Below, piece after piece: positions 1-9,173 of a DNA stretch of 16,407 nt (position 1 is its first letter; each line of letters opens with the position of its first letter). Below the pieces are notes generated by a model. The model did no database searches. It saw only the letters and a list, made by a program, of their open reading frames with translations, and had not been told where the DNA came from. A program made the translations under genes and the position numbers. Source of the stretch: CAVPRW01 sp046727435 [NCBI: bacterium]. GTDB lineage: Bacteria > Tectomicrobia > Entotheonellia > J063. The DNA lies in the NCBI GenBank assembly GCA_046727435.1, contig JBKPCR010000365.1, forward strand, positions 1 to 16,407, given 5' to 3'.

Positions 1-954
1 CGCTCGTTGATCAATCACCCGTCCAATGAGATGACCCCCACCATCCTGGCCGAGCAGGCTCACCAGATGGCCAAAGACTGTCACCTGAAATGCGAAGTCC
101 TCGATCGCAAAGATATCGAAAAACTCGGCATGGGCCTGTTATTAGGGGTGGCCCAAGGCAGTGAGGAACCGCCCAAGTTCATTATCCTGGAGCACCGCGG
201 CGGCAAGCGCGGACAGGGTAATCTTGTGTTCGTCGGTAAAGGCATTACCTTTGATAGCGGCGGCATCTCGATCAAACCCGCCGATGGTATGGAGCGCATG
301 AAGTATGATATGTCCGGCGGAGCAGCGGTGATGGGCGCGTTACGCGCCACTGCCCTATTGAAGGTACCGCAGAATGTCATCGGGCTCATTCCGGCCACGG
401 AAAACCTTCCTAGCGGCAAGGCCACCAAGCCGGGCGACGTGCATCGGGCGATGAATGGCAAGACCGCCGAAATCATCAATACCGATGCCGAAGGCCGACT
501 CATCCTTGGTGATGCCCTGGCCTATGCGGCGCGCTATAAACCCGTTGCCTGTGTCGATCTGGCGACGCTGACTGGCGCCTGTGTGGTGGCGCTTGGTCAC
601 GAGGCCATTGGTATGATGGGAAACGCCCAGGGCGAAGCACTGATGGACCGCCTGCGTCAGGCCGGGATGCGCTCGGGTGAGCGCGTCTGGCAGCTGCCGC
701 TGTGGGACGAATATCTGGAACATGTCAAGAGCGACATCGCCGATGTCAAGAACGTCGGCATGGGCCGGGCGGCCGGAACGATCGCTGGCGCCGCGTTCCT
801 GGTCAAATTCGTCGATGGCTATCCCTGGGTGCATCTGGACATCGCCGGCACCGCTTGGGCCGATCGCGAGCAGCCCTATAAGCCGAAGGGCGGCACCGGC
901 GTGGGCGTACGCTTGCTCACGCAAATGGTTTTGGACTGGAAGGCTCAACAGTGA
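1..954 (+). CDS. pepA: Leucyl aminopeptidase (M17 family), 5' end outside window
   Basis: This is the C-terminal catalytic part of a cytosolic M17 leucyl aminopeptidase, a two-metal hexameric enzyme that removes N-terminal residues from peptides. The reading frame is open from base 1, and the first residues (RSLINHPSNEMTPTILAEQA) match the family's interdomain region. All metal and catalytic positions are present, numbering from base 1: K80 and D85 in KGITFDSGG, D103 in MKYDMSGG, and D162, E164 and R166 in NTDAEGR. Their spacing is exactly that of E. coli PepA K270/D275/D293/D352/E354/R356, so about 190 N-terminal residues lie upstream of the window. The stop codon is directly followed by dapF, only 11 bases before its ATG, which implies co-transcription. 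The family assignment is firm. The physiological role (peptide turnover, or DNA binding as in E. coli) cannot be told from sequence. Confidence 0.96.
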   Translation, partial: RSLINHPSNEMTPTILAEQAHQMAKDCHLKCEVLDRKDIEKLGMGLLLGVAQGSEEPPKFIILEHRGGKRGQGNLVFVGKGITFDSGGISIKPADGMERMKYDMSGGAAVMGALRATALLKVPQNVIGLIPATENLPSGKATKPGDVHRAMNGKTAEIINTDAEGRLILGDALAYAARYKPVACVDLATLTGACVVALGHEAIGMMGNAQGEALMDRLRQAGMRSGERVWQLPLWDEYLEHVKSDIADVKNVGMGRAAGTIAGAAFLVKFVDGYPWVHLDIAGTAWADREQPYKPKGGTGVGVRLLTQMVLDWKAQQ

Positions 955-965
955 CGAGGGAGGCC

Positions 966-1799
966 ATGCGGTTCATTAAGATGCACGGTATCGGCAATGA
1001 CTATGTGTACGTCGATTGCTTTAGAAAAACGGTGTCCGAGCCGGAGAAGTTGGCGGTCCAGATCAGCGATCGCCACTTTGGGGTTGGAGGGGATGGACTG
1101 ATTCTGATGATGCCCTCGGATAGGGCGGATGTCCGTATGCGCATGTTTAATGCCGACGGCAGCGAAGCGCAGATGTGCGGGAACGGCATCCGCTGCCTGG
1201 CGAAGTATGTCTATGAATCAGGCATCAGCCGGAAACCGGAGATCACCGTCGAGACGCTGGCGGGAGTGCTGTCCCTGCAACTGATGACGACGGCCAACGG
1301 CGATGTGGAAAAGGTGAAGGTGAACATGGGCATGCCACGCCTGTGTCGGCAGGATATTCCCATGCGTGGTGAAGGCCATCGGGTGCTCGGGGAGAAGCTC
1401 ACCGCGGGAGATCGGGAGTTTGCGGTGACATGCGTGTCGATGGGGAATCCTCACTGCGTCATTTATGTCGATGATGTGGCGCAGTTCGCGGTGTCCCACT
1501 ACGGCCCGCTCCTAGAACACCATCCACAGTTTCCTCAGCGCACGAATGTGGAATGGATCGAACGGCTCAATCAGCAGGAGATCCGCCAGCGCACGTGGGA
1601 GCGCGGCTCCGGGGAAACGCTGGCCTGCGGTACGGGGGCCTGTGCCGCCACGGTGGCGTCAGTTCTCAACGGCAAGACCGATCGTTGCGTGACCGTCCAC
1701 CTGCTTGGGGGCGACCTCGAGATCGAATGGGCCGATGACGAGCATGTGTATATGACTGGTCCAGCCGTGGAGGTCTTTCGGGGTGAGTGGCCCGATTGA
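966..1799 (+). CDS. dapF: Diaminopimelate epimerase
   Basis: DapF interconverts LL- and meso-diaminopimelate in the cytoplasm, the step before lysine and the source of the peptidoglycan cross-linking residue. The product is 277 residues, typical for the family. Both catalytic cysteines are visible: C71 in MCGNGIRC and C221 in ACGTGACAA. The N-terminus MRFIKMHGIGNDYVYVD is classical. I chose ATG 966 because the family starts there and a GAGGGAGG purine run lies just upstream (956-963). The open frame extends to a GTG at 951 that overlaps the pepA stop, but those five extra residues are not family-like. A further gene follows after 85 bases with no terminator seen. Confidence 0.97.
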   Translation: MRFIKMHGIGNDYVYVDCFRKTVSEPEKLAVQISDRHFGVGGDGLILMMPSDRADVRMRMFNADGSEAQMCGNGIRCLAKYVYESGISRKPEITVETLAGVLSLQLMTTANGDVEKVKVNMGMPRLCRQDIPMRGEGHRVLGEKLTAGDREFAVTCVSMGNPHCVIYVDDVAQFAVSHYGPLLEHHPQFPQRTNVEWIERLNQQEIRQRTWERGSGETLACGTGACAATVASVLNGKTDRCVTVHLLGGDLEIEWADDEHVYMTGPAVEVFRGEWPD

Positions 1800-1884
1800 A
1801 ACCGATCGATGGCGACCGCATCGCTTCTAAAAGGGCATGATCACGCATCATCGTTCCCATCTGCCGTGAGAAGGGGGGCAACTA

Positions 1885-2919
1885 ATGACGGAACTCGTGG
1901 ATCTGCGCAGTGATACGGTTACCAAGCCCTCGCCGGGTATGCGACAGGCGATGGCCGAGGCCGAGGTGGGGGATGATGTCTTCCATGAAGATCCATCGGT
2001 AAATCGTCTCGAAGAGATGGTAGCGGCGCTGTATGGCAAAGAAGCGGCTTTATATGTGGCGTCGGGCACCATGGCGAATCAAATTGCCATCCGTGTGCAA
2101 ACGCATCATGGCGATGAGATCATCATGGAGCGTACCTCACACCCCTTCAACTCCGAAGCAGGTGCCTTAGCGGCGCTGGCTGGCGTGCAGGTCAATCTGA
2201 TCGATGGTCAACATGGCATCATGGACGTCGAGCAGATCAGACCAGTGGTGCGCACCCCCAACGTGCATCATGCCCCTACCGCCCTCATCTGCTTGGAAAA
2301 CACCCACAATCGCGGCGGTGGTAGTATCTGGCCATTGGAGAATATCCGTGCCATCCGCGAATTCGCTCGTTCCGTCAGCGTGCCATTGCACCTCGACGGG
2401 GCACGACTCATGAACGCATGTGTGGCCACAGGGCTGACGCCCAAGGATTACGCCCAGTATTTTGACTCGTGCACGTTGTGCCTTTCGAAGGGACTGGGGG
2501 CGCCCGTGGGGTCCCTGGTCATCGGCTCGACGAAGTTTATCACCAAGGCCCATCGCTTTCGCAAGCAATTTGGAGGCGGCATGCGGCAAGCTGGGATCCT
2601 AGCAGCAGCGGGGATCTATGCCCTTGAGCACAACGTCGAACGGCTGGCCGAAGATCATCTAAACGCTAAGCGACTGGCACGAGGGATCGCCGAGATCGAT
2701 GGTCTCGACATCGATGTCAATGCGGTCGCGACCAATATCCTCTACTTTGACGTCCGCCAGCCTGGACTCACTGTGTCGACTCTGCTTGAGCGACTCAAAA
2801 CCGCAGGGGTTCTCATGCTCGGCACTGGCCCCAACAGCATCCGTGCTGTGACACACCTCGACGTCTCAAAAGAAGGGATCGAGCGGGCCGTTGAAACGCT
2901 GCGCCAGGTCGTTCATTAG
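1885..2919 (+). CDS. ltaE: Low-specificity L-threonine aldolase
   Basis: This is a PLP-dependent fold-type I enzyme that cleaves L-threonine or L-allo-threonine to glycine and acetaldehyde, a side route to glycine. It has 344 residues, the normal length. The N-terminal LRSDTVTKPSPGMRQAM and GDDVFHEDP motifs are diagnostic. The PLP-binding lysine is K202 in CLSKGLGAPVGS (K197 in E. coli LtaE), and HLDGARLMNA supplies the aspartate that contacts the pyridine ring. An AAGGGGGG ribosome binding site (1871-1878) sits six bases before ATG 1885. The 85-base gap after dapF shows no promoter or hairpin that I would defend. Substrate preference (threonine, allo-threonine or phenylserine) cannot be read from the sequence. 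Confidence 0.95.
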   Translation: MTELVDLRSDTVTKPSPGMRQAMAEAEVGDDVFHEDPSVNRLEEMVAALYGKEAALYVASGTMANQIAIRVQTHHGDEIIMERTSHPFNSEAGALAALAGVQVNLIDGQHGIMDVEQIRPVVRTPNVHHAPTALICLENTHNRGGGSIWPLENIRAIREFARSVSVPLHLDGARLMNACVATGLTPKDYAQYFDSCTLCLSKGLGAPVGSLVIGSTKFITKAHRFRKQFGGGMRQAGILAAAGIYALEHNVERLAEDHLNAKRLARGIAEIDGLDIDVNAVATNILYFDVRQPGLTVSTLLERLKTAGVLMLGTGPNSIRAVTHLDVSKEGIERAVETLRQVVH

Positions 2920-2922
2920 ACG

Positions 2923-3159
2923 ATGCCCGCGGAACGACAGAGTCATGAGCCTGCTGTGATGCAGACCAGCAAAAAAGTGTTGACCTGGATCGCCATTGCC
3001 GTAGTTGTTATCCTGGCGATCCTGCTCCCCGTCATTGTCGTCACGGGCATGTTTGGAGGGGAACCCCTGGCGGGAACGGTGGCCCTCATCGGTATGGTGC
3101 TGCTGGCCTTCGGGGTGGCGTGGTATGTGCGTAGCGGCGATGAGAGGAGCAGGGATTGA
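2923..3159 (+). CDS. Small two-helix membrane protein, unknown function
   Basis: This is a 78-residue open frame starting three bases after the ltaE stop. After a polar N-terminus there are two strongly hydrophobic segments, about residues 20-44 (WIAIAVVVILAILLPVIVV) and 50-67 (AGTVALIGMVLLAFGVAWYV). They are joined by a short glycine-rich loop and followed by a charged tail (RSGDERSRD), so a two-pass inner-membrane hairpin is likely. No catalytic or metal-binding motif is seen. The start is uncertain: ATG 2923 has only a weak AGG upstream, and ATG 2959, just before the lysines that precede helix 1, is an alternative that would give 66 residues. Tight spacing to ltaE suggests co-transcription. 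I do not recognise the family. That it is a real gene is supported by the clean membrane topology and the compact position. Confidence 0.6.
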   Translation: MPAERQSHEPAVMQTSKKVLTWIAIAVVVILAILLPVIVVTGMFGGEPLAGTVALIGMVLLAFGVAWYVRSGDERSRD

Positions 3160-3210
3160 TCCCAATTGGCCATGATCGATGATCGTCTGCTTGTTTCTGC
3201 CGACCCGGAT

Positions 3211-3229
3211 TGGCGATCCTTGATCGCCA
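3211..3229. repeat. Perfect 8-bp inverted repeat with 3-base loop
   Basis: TGGCGATC (3211-3218) and GATCGCCA (3222-3229) are exact reverse complements around CTT. No T-run follows on either strand, so it is not a classical intrinsic terminator. It lies about 37 bases upstream of the -35 box of the rplU promoter, so a protein binding site or a weak transcript-end hairpin for the preceding genes are both possible. Confidence 0.55.
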
Positions 3230-3265
3230 GAGTGCAGCAGGGGTGGCTACTCTAGTCGCGGCAAA

Positions 3266-3294
3266 TTGACTTCTGGCCCATCTTTTGCTATATT
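3266..3294 (+). promoter_or_regulatory. Sigma-70-type promoter for the rplU-rpmA-obgE operon
   Basis: TTGACT (3266-3271) and TATATT (3289-3294) are separated by exactly 17 bases, each one mismatch from the housekeeping consensus. Transcription would begin near 3301, leaving an untranslated leader of about 52 bases before rplU ATG 3353. It is the best promoter match I found in the window and sits at the expected place before a ribosomal protein operon. Confidence 0.75.
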
Positions 3295-3352
3295 TGCATC
3301 ACTGAGAAAGCCTTTGGGGACACCAATCACGGGATGAAGAGGTGGGAGCCAT

Positions 3353-3685
3353 ATGTACGCTGTCATCCAGACCGGGGGGAAACAATACCGCGTCTCACAG
3401 GGGGACTTGATTACGATTGAAAAACTCGATGGCGCCACTGGAGATCGAGTTGAGATCGCCTCGGTGCTGATGATCGGTGAAGGAAACCAGGTCACCGTAG
3501 GACAGCCGCAGCTTGACCAGGCTCGCGTGGTGGGCACCATTGTTCGGCAAGGGCGCGGCCCCAAGGTCGTTATTTATAAGCACAAGCGACGCAAGGGTTA
3601 CCAGAAAAGGCAGGGCCATCGTCAGTGGCAGACTCTCCTCCGTGTGAGCGAAATCGTTACTGGTGCTGCGAGCGATCAGCCCTAA
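3353..3685 (+). CDS. rplU: 50S ribosomal protein L21
   Basis: L21 binds 23S rRNA in the large subunit. The product has 110 residues, close to the usual 100-105, and begins with the hallmark [14 protein letters not shown]. The basic signature [16 protein letters not shown] lies near residues 77-92. Upstream GAGGTGGGAG provides the ribosome binding site. It is the first gene after the promoter at 3266-3294 and is followed 21 bases later by rpmA, the almost universal L21-L27-Obg arrangement. The final residues after the RVSEI segment (about seven) are a poorly conserved tail. The identification is certain. Confidence 0.98.
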   Translation: MYAVIQTGGKQYRVSQGDLITIEKLDGATGDRVEIASVLMIGEGNQVTVGQPQLDQARVVGTIVRQGRGPKVVIYKHKRRKGYQKRQGHRQWQTLLRVSEIVTGAASDQP

Positions 3686-3706
3686 CAAGTGCACGGAGGA
3701 AGCAGC

Positions 3707-6140
<2,434 letters not shown>

Positions 6141-6234
6141 ACAGCTGTGTTCGCCGCTGCTCCGTGTCAGTCGCTTCGAAGTGTCGGGGAGATCGTCGGT
6201 ACGTACGGGCTTGGACGATGGGGGACGCGTCATC

Positions 6235-7509
6235 ATGGGGACTGGGCCGGTTGATGAGATCACAGAGCTGGTGCAGCACATCGTCGAGCGAGCGCAATCA
6301 GCAGCGCGTCAGCTGGCAAAACTGCCTAGCGGTATCAAGAATGATGCCTTGATGCGGATGGCAGCAACGCTCGAAGCGGAAGAGGCTGCCATCACGGCAC
6401 TGAATGCCCGTGATGTCGAACGCGCGAGAGAGCATGGTCTCTCCTCGGCCATGGTCGATCGATTGTGCCTCACCACTCAGCGTATCAGCGGCATGGCGCG
6501 TGGATTGCGAGAGATCGCTGCCTTGTCGGACCCAATTGGTGAGGTGACGCACATGTGGCGTCGGCCGAACGGGCTTGAAATTGGCATGATGCGGATACCA
6601 CTTGGTGTCATCGCCTTTATCTATGAATCCCGCCCGAATGTGACCGCCGATGCCGCCGGTCTCTGCCTGAAGTCAGGGAATGCTGTGATCCTGCGTGGCG
6701 GCTCCGAGGCGATCCAGTCCAATCTGGCGCTGAGCGAGTTGTTGTCAAAAGCCGCGGCAGCGGCTGGGATACCGGATGATGCCCTGCAGATGATCCCGAT
6801 CACAGACCGGCGCGCCATTTTCGAGCTTCTGAAGAGGGATAAACACGTGGATCTGGTGGTCGCCCGCGGGGGTGAAGAGTTCATTCGCACAGTTGTTGAA
6901 CACTCCCGCATGCCGGTCATCAAACACGACAAGGGGCTGTGCCATACATATATCGATGCTGAGGCCGATCTTGCCATGGCGGCTTCAGTGGCGTTCAATG
7001 CCAAGGTCCAGCGTCCTAGTGTGTGCAATGCCATGGAAACCCTTCTCGTGCATCGGGATGTTGCCCTTGGCTTCCTGCCACCCTTTTGTGATCAACTCAA
7101 GGCCGCTGGCGTTGAGGTGCGCGGTTGTCCAAAAACCCTTAGCATTGTGCCGTGGGCCGTTGCCGCGAGCGACGAGGATTGGGACACCGAGTACCTCGAT
7201 CTGATCTTGTCGGTGAAAATCGTTGGCAGTCTGGACGATGCCTTAAACCACATCGCGCAGCACAGCTCGAAGCTCTCGGAAAGCATTATCACCACAAATT
7301 ATCAGAAGGCGCGCCGCTTTCTCAATGAAGTCGATTCGGCAGCGGTCTTCGTCAATGCGTCGACCCGTTTCACCGATGGTCATGAGTTTGGCTTTGGAGC
7401 AGAGCTCGGGATCAGCACGCAGAAGCTCCATGTGCGCGGCCCCATGGGGTTAGAGTCCCTCACGTCACTGAAATACATCGTGTATGGAGATGGCCAGGTT
7501 CGAGGATAG
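6235..7509 (+). CDS. proA: Glutamate-5-semialdehyde dehydrogenase (gamma-glutamyl phosphate reductase)
   Basis: ProA reduces the product of ProB, gamma-glutamyl phosphate, to glutamate semialdehyde using NADPH. The product from ATG 6235 is 424 residues, the family norm. It belongs to the aldehyde dehydrogenase superfamily, with catalytic C264 in RPSVCNAMETLL. Other family stretches are IPLGVIAFIYESRPNVTADA, LKSGNAVILRGGSEA and TRFTDGHEFGFGAELGIST. The frame stays open back to ATG 6133, which overlaps proB by eight bases, but the 34 extra residues do not resemble ProA and the AGGAG there is only one base from that ATG. ATG 6235 has GGGGGA (6220-6225) nine bases upstream. The intervening 94 bases therefore seem to be untranslated spacer. 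Confidence 0.95.
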   Translation: MGTGPVDEITELVQHIVERAQSAARQLAKLPSGIKNDALMRMAATLEAEEAAITALNARDVERAREHGLSSAMVDRLCLTTQRISGMARGLREIAALSDPIGEVTHMWRRPNGLEIGMMRIPLGVIAFIYESRPNVTADAAGLCLKSGNAVILRGGSEAIQSNLALSELLSKAAAAAGIPDDALQMIPITDRRAIFELLKRDKHVDLVVARGGEEFIRTVVEHSRMPVIKHDKGLCHTYIDAEADLAMAASVAFNAKVQRPSVCNAMETLLVHRDVALGFLPPFCDQLKAAGVEVRGCPKTLSIVPWAVAASDEDWDTEYLDLILSVKIVGSLDDALNHIAQHSSKLSESIITTNYQKARRFLNEVDSAAVFVNASTRFTDGHEFGFGAELGISTQKLHVRGPMGLESLTSLKYIVYGDGQVRG

Positions 7510-7563
7510 CATTGGCCGCTCGATGGTTGGCCGTTTGGTACTGGAGACTCCTGGAGGTCGAGG

Positions 7564-8241
7564 GTGCGACTGGGCGTGATGGGGGGAACCTTCAACCCCA
7601 TACATTATGGACACCTGGCCGCGGCCAACGAGGTCTGCGAGGTATTCGCACTGGACACGGTGGTGTTTGTGCCGGCTGCGGTCCCGCCACATAAAGATTT
7701 GACTGCGATCACCGATCCGCGGCATCGACTGATGATGGCCATGCTGGCCACGAACTCACACCCACACTTTGCTGTGTCTTCCGTGGAGATGGATCGCCCC
7801 GGTGCTTCGTATAGCGTCGACACGATCGCCCAACTCAAAGACCTTTACCAGGAGCAGAAAGCTATCTATTTCATCGTGGGTATCGATGCGTTTGCCGACA
7901 TTGCCGCCTGGCGACAACCAGACGTGTTGTTGGGAAGCTGTCACACCATTGTGACGAGTCGGCCGAGGTATGACTTCCACGAACTAGTCCCCAGCACTCT
8001 CCGGCAGGTATCGGAAATGCATCCGCACTCAAGCTTTGAACCTTTGGCCGATCGACAGCTGCTCGGTGGCGCTGGCTTTCGGGTGCGGGGTACCCCCTAT
8101 CAAATTTATCTCCAGGAGGTTTCGGGGTTAGATATCTCATCAACTGATATTCGGCAGCGTGTGAAAACTGGACGGTCGATTCGTTATCTGTTACCTGATT
8201 CAGTAGATGCGTACATCGGGAAATATCAACTCTATCGCTGA
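7564..8241 (+). CDS. nadD: Nicotinate-nucleotide adenylyltransferase
   Basis: NadD adenylates nicotinate mononucleotide to form deamido-NAD in NAD synthesis. The product is 225 residues. The nucleotidyltransferase signature GGTFNPIHYGH is at residues 7-17, with the HxGH motif (H14, H17), and the second signature ISSTDIR is at 191-197. VPAAVPPHK, typical of the family, binds the nicotinate side. The start is GTG 7564, with GGAGG (7553-7557) six bases upstream; no ATG lies nearby in frame. A 54-base gap follows proA without a terminator. The rsfS ATG comes nine bases after its stop, an adjacency seen in very many bacteria. Confidence 0.96.
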   Translation: MRLGVMGGTFNPIHYGHLAAANEVCEVFALDTVVFVPAAVPPHKDLTAITDPRHRLMMAMLATNSHPHFAVSSVEMDRPGASYSVDTIAQLKDLYQEQKAIYFIVGIDAFADIAAWRQPDVLLGSCHTIVTSRPRYDFHELVPSTLRQVSEMHPHSSFEPLADRQLLGGAGFRVRGTPYQIYLQEVSGLDISSTDIRQRVKTGRSIRYLLPDSVDAYIGKYQLYR

Positions 8242-8250
8242 GGAGACACT

Positions 8251-8646
8251 ATGGGAGGACTAAGCGCTGAAGAAAAAGCGGCTCTAATGAGCCGAATCGC
8301 CACTGACAGGAAAGCTTTGGATATCGTGGTTCTTGACATGCGAGATGCCTCGTCGATTACTGACTATTTTCTCATCTGCAGCGGTGGCTCCGAACGACAG
8401 GTCCGGGCGATTGCCGATGCCATCGATGAAGAATTAGGGCCGGTGGGCCTTGCATTGCTTGGCGTTGAAGGATATCGCGAAGGGCATTGGATCCTGATGG
8501 ATTACGGCGATGTAATCGTGCATGTCTTCTCGCAGGAGACGAGAGAGTATTATGATCTCGAACGCTTGTGGGCGAATGCGCCCAAAATCGATCTAAGCGG
8601 GGAGATCGCTAGTGTTGCACCGCACCATGGCGCATCCGTAGGCTAG
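8251..8646 (+). CDS. rsfS: Ribosome silencing factor RsfS/Iojap
   Basis: RsfS binds L14 on free 50S subunits and blocks joining to 30S, reducing translation when nutrients are short. The product is 131 residues, slightly longer than the common 105-120 because of a loosely conserved tail after LWANAPKIDL. The domain shows DIVVLDMRDASSITDYFLICSG, SERQVRAIADAI, GVEGYREGHWILMDYGDVIVHVF and REYYDLERLW, all hallmark stretches. AGGAG (8241-8245) lies five bases before the ATG and overlaps the nadD stop. It is the last gene of the long plus-strand unit before a 167-base gap. Confidence 0.96.
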   Translation: MGGLSAEEKAALMSRIATDRKALDIVVLDMRDASSITDYFLICSGGSERQVRAIADAIDEELGPVGLALLGVEGYREGHWILMDYGDVIVHVFSQETREYYDLERLWANAPKIDLSGEIASVAPHHGASVG

Positions 8647-8813
8647 ACGTCTCCATCCCCTTCCCTCCTGACTTGCTACTGAGGGAAGGAAGCCGTTCAA
8701 TGGCGGGTTAGGCCGGGTCAATGAATCCCGGACTACGGTGCATAGCGTGCCTGAGGGGCGCCTCTGCAGTGCGCATATAACTGCCCACTCACGCGAATGA
8801 AGGAGGATGTCAC
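8647..8813 (+). other. Intergenic region before dksA
   Basis: The 167 bases contain a 9-bp inverted repeat (8659-8689) and a shorter 5-bp one (CCGGG 8713-8717 with CCCGG 8727-8731). TATAAC at 8776-8781 could serve as a -10 box for dksA, but no good -35 box stands 16-18 bases before it, so I do not call a promoter. GGAGG (8802-8806) is the dksA ribosome binding site. Confidence 0.5.
8659..8689. repeat. 9-bp inverted repeat downstream of rsfS
   Basis: CCTTCCCTC (8659-8667) pairs perfectly with GAGGGAAGG (8681-8689) around a 13-base loop, 12 bases after the rsfS stop. The position suits a transcript-end structure for the rplU-rsfS unit, but no T-run follows it, so it is not a standard intrinsic terminator. 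It could instead protect an mRNA 3' end. Confidence 0.5.
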
Positions 8814-9173
8814 GTGAAGGCACAGGATGTGGAAACTTTCAAGCGGAAACTCTTGGAAATGCGTCGTGATCTGCTCGGTCAGGTGGAGAGGAAGAAACTC
8901 TATAGCAAAGAGGTGGGCGAAGACGGAATCCCGGATAGTGGGGATGTTGCGGCCTATTCGTACTCGAAAGAAGTTCTCATGGGGTTGGGCGAGAATGAAC
9001 GTACCAAGCTCCGATTAGTCGAAGAGGCGCTAGCGAAAATTGACGAAGGCACCTACGGTGTGTGTGAACGCTGTGAGGAGGCGATCCCGGTTAAGCGTCT
9101 TGAACTTCTCCCCTTCACACGCTACTGCGTGCAATGCCAGACTGAACTGGAAAGAGAGAGCGCAACACTTTAG
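8814..9173 (+). CDS. dksA: DksA/TraR-family zinc-finger transcription regulator
   Basis: This family inserts a coiled coil into the RNA polymerase secondary channel and, with ppGpp in the best-known cases, tunes transcription of rRNA and amino-acid genes. The product is 119 residues, shorter than E. coli DksA (151). The C4 zinc finger is intact: C84, C87, C105 and C108 with 17 residues between the pairs. The acidic coiled-coil tip motif DxxDxA is present as D41-S-G-D44-V-A46, arguing for an active factor rather than a remnant. The start is GTG 8814, with GGAGG seven bases before it. The stop overlaps that of convergent purF. Whether it needs ppGpp cannot be read from sequence; a YocK-like role is also possible. 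Confidence 0.88.
   Translation: MKAQDVETFKRKLLEMRRDLLGQVERKKLYSKEVGEDGIPDSGDVAAYSYSKEVLMGLGENERTKLRLVEEALAKIDEGTYGVCERCEEAIPVKRLELLPFTRYCVQCQTELERESATL

Larger units (their letters stand above)
3160..3352 (+). other. Intergenic region with promoter and rplU leader
   Basis: This is the largest non-coding gap in the window (193 bases). It holds a perfect 8-bp hairpin (3211-3229), a sigma-70-like promoter (3266-3294) and a leader of about 50 bases before rplU. The leader has only a weak 4-bp stem (TTGG 3314-3317 with CCAA 3323-3326), and I see no convincing L21-binding structure in it. A tandem ATGATCG repeat lies near 3172-3185. No U-tract terminator was found for the upstream genes. Confidence 0.6.

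Noticed and set aside
355-948. A 197-residue open frame on the minus strand opposite pepA
   Set aside because: It is antisense to an enzyme with all catalytic residues intact, and its translation shows no recognisable domain. GC-rich coding DNA commonly gives such shadows.
8713-8731. CCGGG/CCCGG inverted repeat as a terminator
   Set aside because: Only five base pairs, no T-run, and such short matches are expected by chance in GC-rich DNA.
8776-8781. TATAAC as a -10 box of a dksA promoter
   Set aside because: No acceptable -35 hexamer at 16-18 bases, so a promoter could not be supported.
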